Part shown: positions 5,181 to 6,660 of the stretch, piece after piece
Layout: every line of letters begins with the position of its first letter
Numbering within the stretch: the stretch's first letter is position 1
Source of the DNA: Verrucomicrobiia bacterium
Lineage (GTDB): Bacteria > Verrucomicrobiota > Verrucomicrobiia > Limisphaerales > UBA1319
DNA: 6,660 bases
Assembly: GCA_017880715.1 (NCBI GenBank)
Contig: JADGRT010000174.1
Span: 1 to 6,660 of the forward strand
Reading direction: 5' to 3'
Translations under genes and position numbers: made by a program
The notes under the pieces: model-generated
Told to the model about the DNA's origin: nothing
Databases searched by the model: none
What the model saw: only the letters and a program-made list of their open reading frames with translations

Positions 5181-6176
5181 ATGAACACCCGCCCGCACCC
5201 GCGTCGAGATTTTATCCGTCGTTCGGCCATTATGGGTCTGGCCGCCGCGGCCATGCAACCGCCGACCTGGCTCTGGGGACAAAGCGAAACCCGTCAACTG
5301 CCCCGGCAAGGCATTCCAGAACTGATGCCCCGCCCCCTGCGCCTGGGCGGGCCGGCGTTTTCCAAAAGCGAAGATCCCGAGGAAATGGCCCTGGCCCATC
5401 GCCAACTGGGCTACCGGGCCGCTTATTGCCCCAATGTCTCCCTCAATGATCCGGGCCGGATCAAGGCCGTAGCCGATGCCTTTGCCAAACACGATGTCGT
5501 CCTCGCCGAAGTCGGGCGCTGGTGCAATCTGCTCGATCCCGACGCCGATAAACGCCGCCAGAACCTGGCAACCGTCACCGAGGGTCTCGCGCTGGCCGAT
5601 GCCCTGGGCGCCCGTTGCTGCGTCGATATCGCCGGCTCGTTTAATCCCACGGTCTGGTACGGACCGCATCCGGAAAACCTCTCCCCTAAATTCTTCGAGG
5701 CCGCGGTTGAAAACGCGCGGAAAATCATCGATGCGGTCAAACCCAAACGCGCCAAGCTCGCCTATGAAATGATGGGCTGGGCAATCCCAGACAGCCCGGA
5801 TAGCTACCTGAAACTCATCCAGGCGGTGGATCGCGAGGCCTTTGCGGTGCACCTGGACGTCTGCAACCTGGTGAATTCGCCCGAGAAATTCTACCATAAC
5901 ACCGAGTTGATCAACGAAAGCTTCGACAAGTTAGGCCGTTGGATTGTCAGTTGCCACGCCAAGGATCTGACGTGGGACATTGAAATGAATGTGCATTTCC
6001 GCGAGGTGCGGCCTGGCACCGGCTCGATCGATTATGCCACCTACCTGCGACGACTGGCGCAACTGCCCAGTCCGCCCCCGCTCATGCTCGAGCACCTCTC
6101 CAAGCCCGAGGAATACGACCAGGCCCGGCAGCACATCCTGGACACCGGCAAAAAAGCAGGCCTGACCTTCGGCTGA
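5181..6176 (+). CDS. Tat-exported sugar phosphate isomerase/epimerase-like TIM-barrel protein
   Basis: A 331-residue protein of the xylose-isomerase-like TIM-barrel superfamily (AP endonuclease 2 family, PF01261). The N-terminus has a twin-arginine signal, PRRDFIRRSAIMGLAAAAM (residues 7-25), implying export after folding with its metal. The ATG at 5181 puts the signal right at the N-terminus; a start at 5124 would add 19 unrelated residues. Likely metal-site residues follow the superfamily pattern: Glu110 (LAEVGRW), Glu196 (AYEMMGW), His224/Asp226 (VHLDVCN), His259 (SCHAKD), Glu304 (LEHLSK). The RPGTGSIDY motif (277-285) is typical of sugar epimerase/isomerase members. The metal ligands look intact, so an active enzyme is expected, probably acting on a sugar or cyclitol in the periplasm. 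The exact substrate cannot be told from sequence. Divergent from tig; no sugar-pathway genes lie next to it. Confidence 0.87.
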   Translation: MNTRPHPRRDFIRRSAIMGLAAAAMQPPTWLWGQSETRQLPRQGIPELMPRPLRLGGPAFSKSEDPEEMALAHRQLGYRAAYCPNVSLNDPGRIKAVADAFAKHDVVLAEVGRWCNLLDPDADKRRQNLATVTEGLALADALGARCCVDIAGSFNPTVWYGPHPENLSPKFFEAAVENARKIIDAVKPKRAKLAYEMMGWAIPDSPDSYLKLIQAVDREAFAVHLDVCNLVNSPEKFYHNTELINESFDKLGRWIVSCHAKDLTWDIEMNVHFREVRPGTGSIDYATYLRRLAQLPSPPPLMLEHLSKPEEYDQARQHILDTGKKAGLTFG

Positions 6177-6193
6177 GAAGGGACGGACGGCTT

Positions 6194-6490
6194 TTGACGA
6201 TCCTCGGGGCGCGTCTCCCGGAGTCGCAACGGAAGGTCGGTGAAACAGCGCAAGCGATTGAGCTGCGCCAGGCGGGTGAAAACTGCATTTTGGCCGACAT
6301 TGCGGGCAATGTCAGCGATTCGCTGGATCAAGTTCTTCGCTGGGTGTCCTGGTGGAATTCGACCATCGAACTGCCCAACCTTCTGACAGGTGATGATCTG
6401 CTCATTCGGCTCAACTCCGACTACAATCTGGCTGGAATATCTGCGCAGGACCTCAAGGCGGCGGTGGCAGCCTGGCAGGCTGGCCAATAG
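6194..6490 (+). pseudogene. C-terminal fragment of a DUF4055-type phage portal-like protein
   Basis: This 98-codon open frame (only start a TTG at 6194) looks like the last part of the phage protein family DUF4055, portal-like proteins of about 450 residues. Matching features as I recall them: LGARLPES near the start, ETAQAIELRQAGEN (17-30), the helix LADIAGNVSDSLDQVLRWVSWW (33-54), the strand LLIRLNSDYNL (69-79), and the ending LKAAVAAWQAGQ (87-98), where full-length members usually continue. The N-terminal three quarters is missing: the similarity begins about 20 nt after the stop of the TIM-barrel gene. The TAG after AWQAGQ may also cut the natural C-terminus. No Shine-Dalgarno precedes the TTG. 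It is most likely a dead prophage remnant. Family assignment is from memory of sequence pattern and is moderate in certainty. Confidence 0.55.
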
Positions 6491-6660
6491 ACGTCTTGAC
6501 ACCGTCCGGCTTCGGTTCACCATGCCGCATCATGACCCAGAATGAAAAGGAATTAGCTCCAACCGTCATCAACCTTAAAGAGCGATTCCCCATCAGAAAT
6601 GCAACGGCATGGCTGCGTTTAAGAACTGCCTGCGCCGTGAGGCTGCTGCCGTTGCTGCTG
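6491..6660 (+). other. Unassigned end of window, possibly further phage remnant
   Basis: No recognisable gene. Two short plus-strand frames run off the edge. One starts at the ATG at 6532 (MTQNEKELAPTVINLKERF..., 43 codons seen). The other starts at the ATG at 6609 (MAAFKNCLRREAAAVAA, 17 codons seen). The second has the alanine- and arginine-rich look of a helical protein; the first turns leucine-rich where the two overlap, so they cannot both be real there. Bases 6541-6600 are only 40% G+C, lower than the housekeeping genes, which fits foreign DNA. Confidence 0.25.

Noticed and set aside
5088..5897. 269-codon minus-strand open frame opposite the TIM-barrel gene
   Set aside because: The plus-strand frame has a Tat signal and metal-site motifs; the minus frame has none and overlaps the tig promoter.
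6296..6313. Perfect palindrome GACATTGC-GG-GCAATGTC
   Set aside because: It lies inside the portal-like coding fragment (encoding DIAGNV) with no second copy in the window; chance is a sufficient explanation.
6041..6523. 160-codon minus-strand frame over the TIM-barrel end and phage fragment
   Set aside because: It spans two unrelated plus-strand coding regions and shows no domain of its own.

Overview
The window reads as bacterial chromosome of fairly high G+C with conserved housekeeping genes. The best guess at source is a Verrucomicrobiota-like bacterium (Pedosphaera/Limisphaerales type). This rests on overall gene style: a Tat-exported sugar-isomerase-like TIM-barrel protein, a regulator/membrane-protein pair of a kind common in Verrucomicrobiota and Acidobacteriota, and short hairpin repeats of the 'TGGAAGTCTGCGCTACAG' type. 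It is recognition from memory, not a database result.

Left part, mostly minus strand. Positions 1-92 hold three 17-nt hairpins with different but self-complementary arms around a constant GGA loop. Two form a 23-nt tandem and one is inverted at the window edge. ispH (isoprenoid synthesis, MEP pathway) runs 1102->224. Upstream of it, also on the minus strand, is a two-gene unit: a six-helix membrane protein of unknown function (2095->1478), then a winged-helix regulator (1472->1161) starting 5 nt after the membrane gene's stop. A near-identical 19-nt palindromic element (18/19) lies over the -10 region of this unit's candidate promoter (2102-2120) and again directly before the ispH start codon (1104-1122). 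This looks like an autoregulated operon whose regulator may also act at ispH. It is the most interesting regulatory signal here.

Middle part, minus strand. trpB (tryptophan synthase beta chain, 3495->2293) is followed by a long inverted repeat built from two GCGGACA/TGTCCGC hairpins (2176-2248). Upstream is tig (trigger factor), whose start is a GTG at 5014 with a good ribosome-binding site. Neither gene has its customary partner in view: no trpA beside trpB, no clpP/clpX beside tig.

Right part, plus strand. A gene for a Tat-exported xylose-isomerase-like TIM-barrel protein (5181-6176) diverges from tig, with overlapping candidate promoters between them. Eighteen bases after its stop begins a fragment (6194-6490) that resembles only the C-terminal part of a DUF4055 phage portal-like protein, with no recognisable start. 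This is probably the edge of a degraded prophage. The final 170 bases contain no gene I can name.

I see no CRISPR array, tRNA, rRNA, complete insertion sequence or clearly new multi-gene system. The points most worth following are the shared operator-like palindrome, the uncharacterised regulator/membrane pair, the covarying hairpin repeats and the phage junction.
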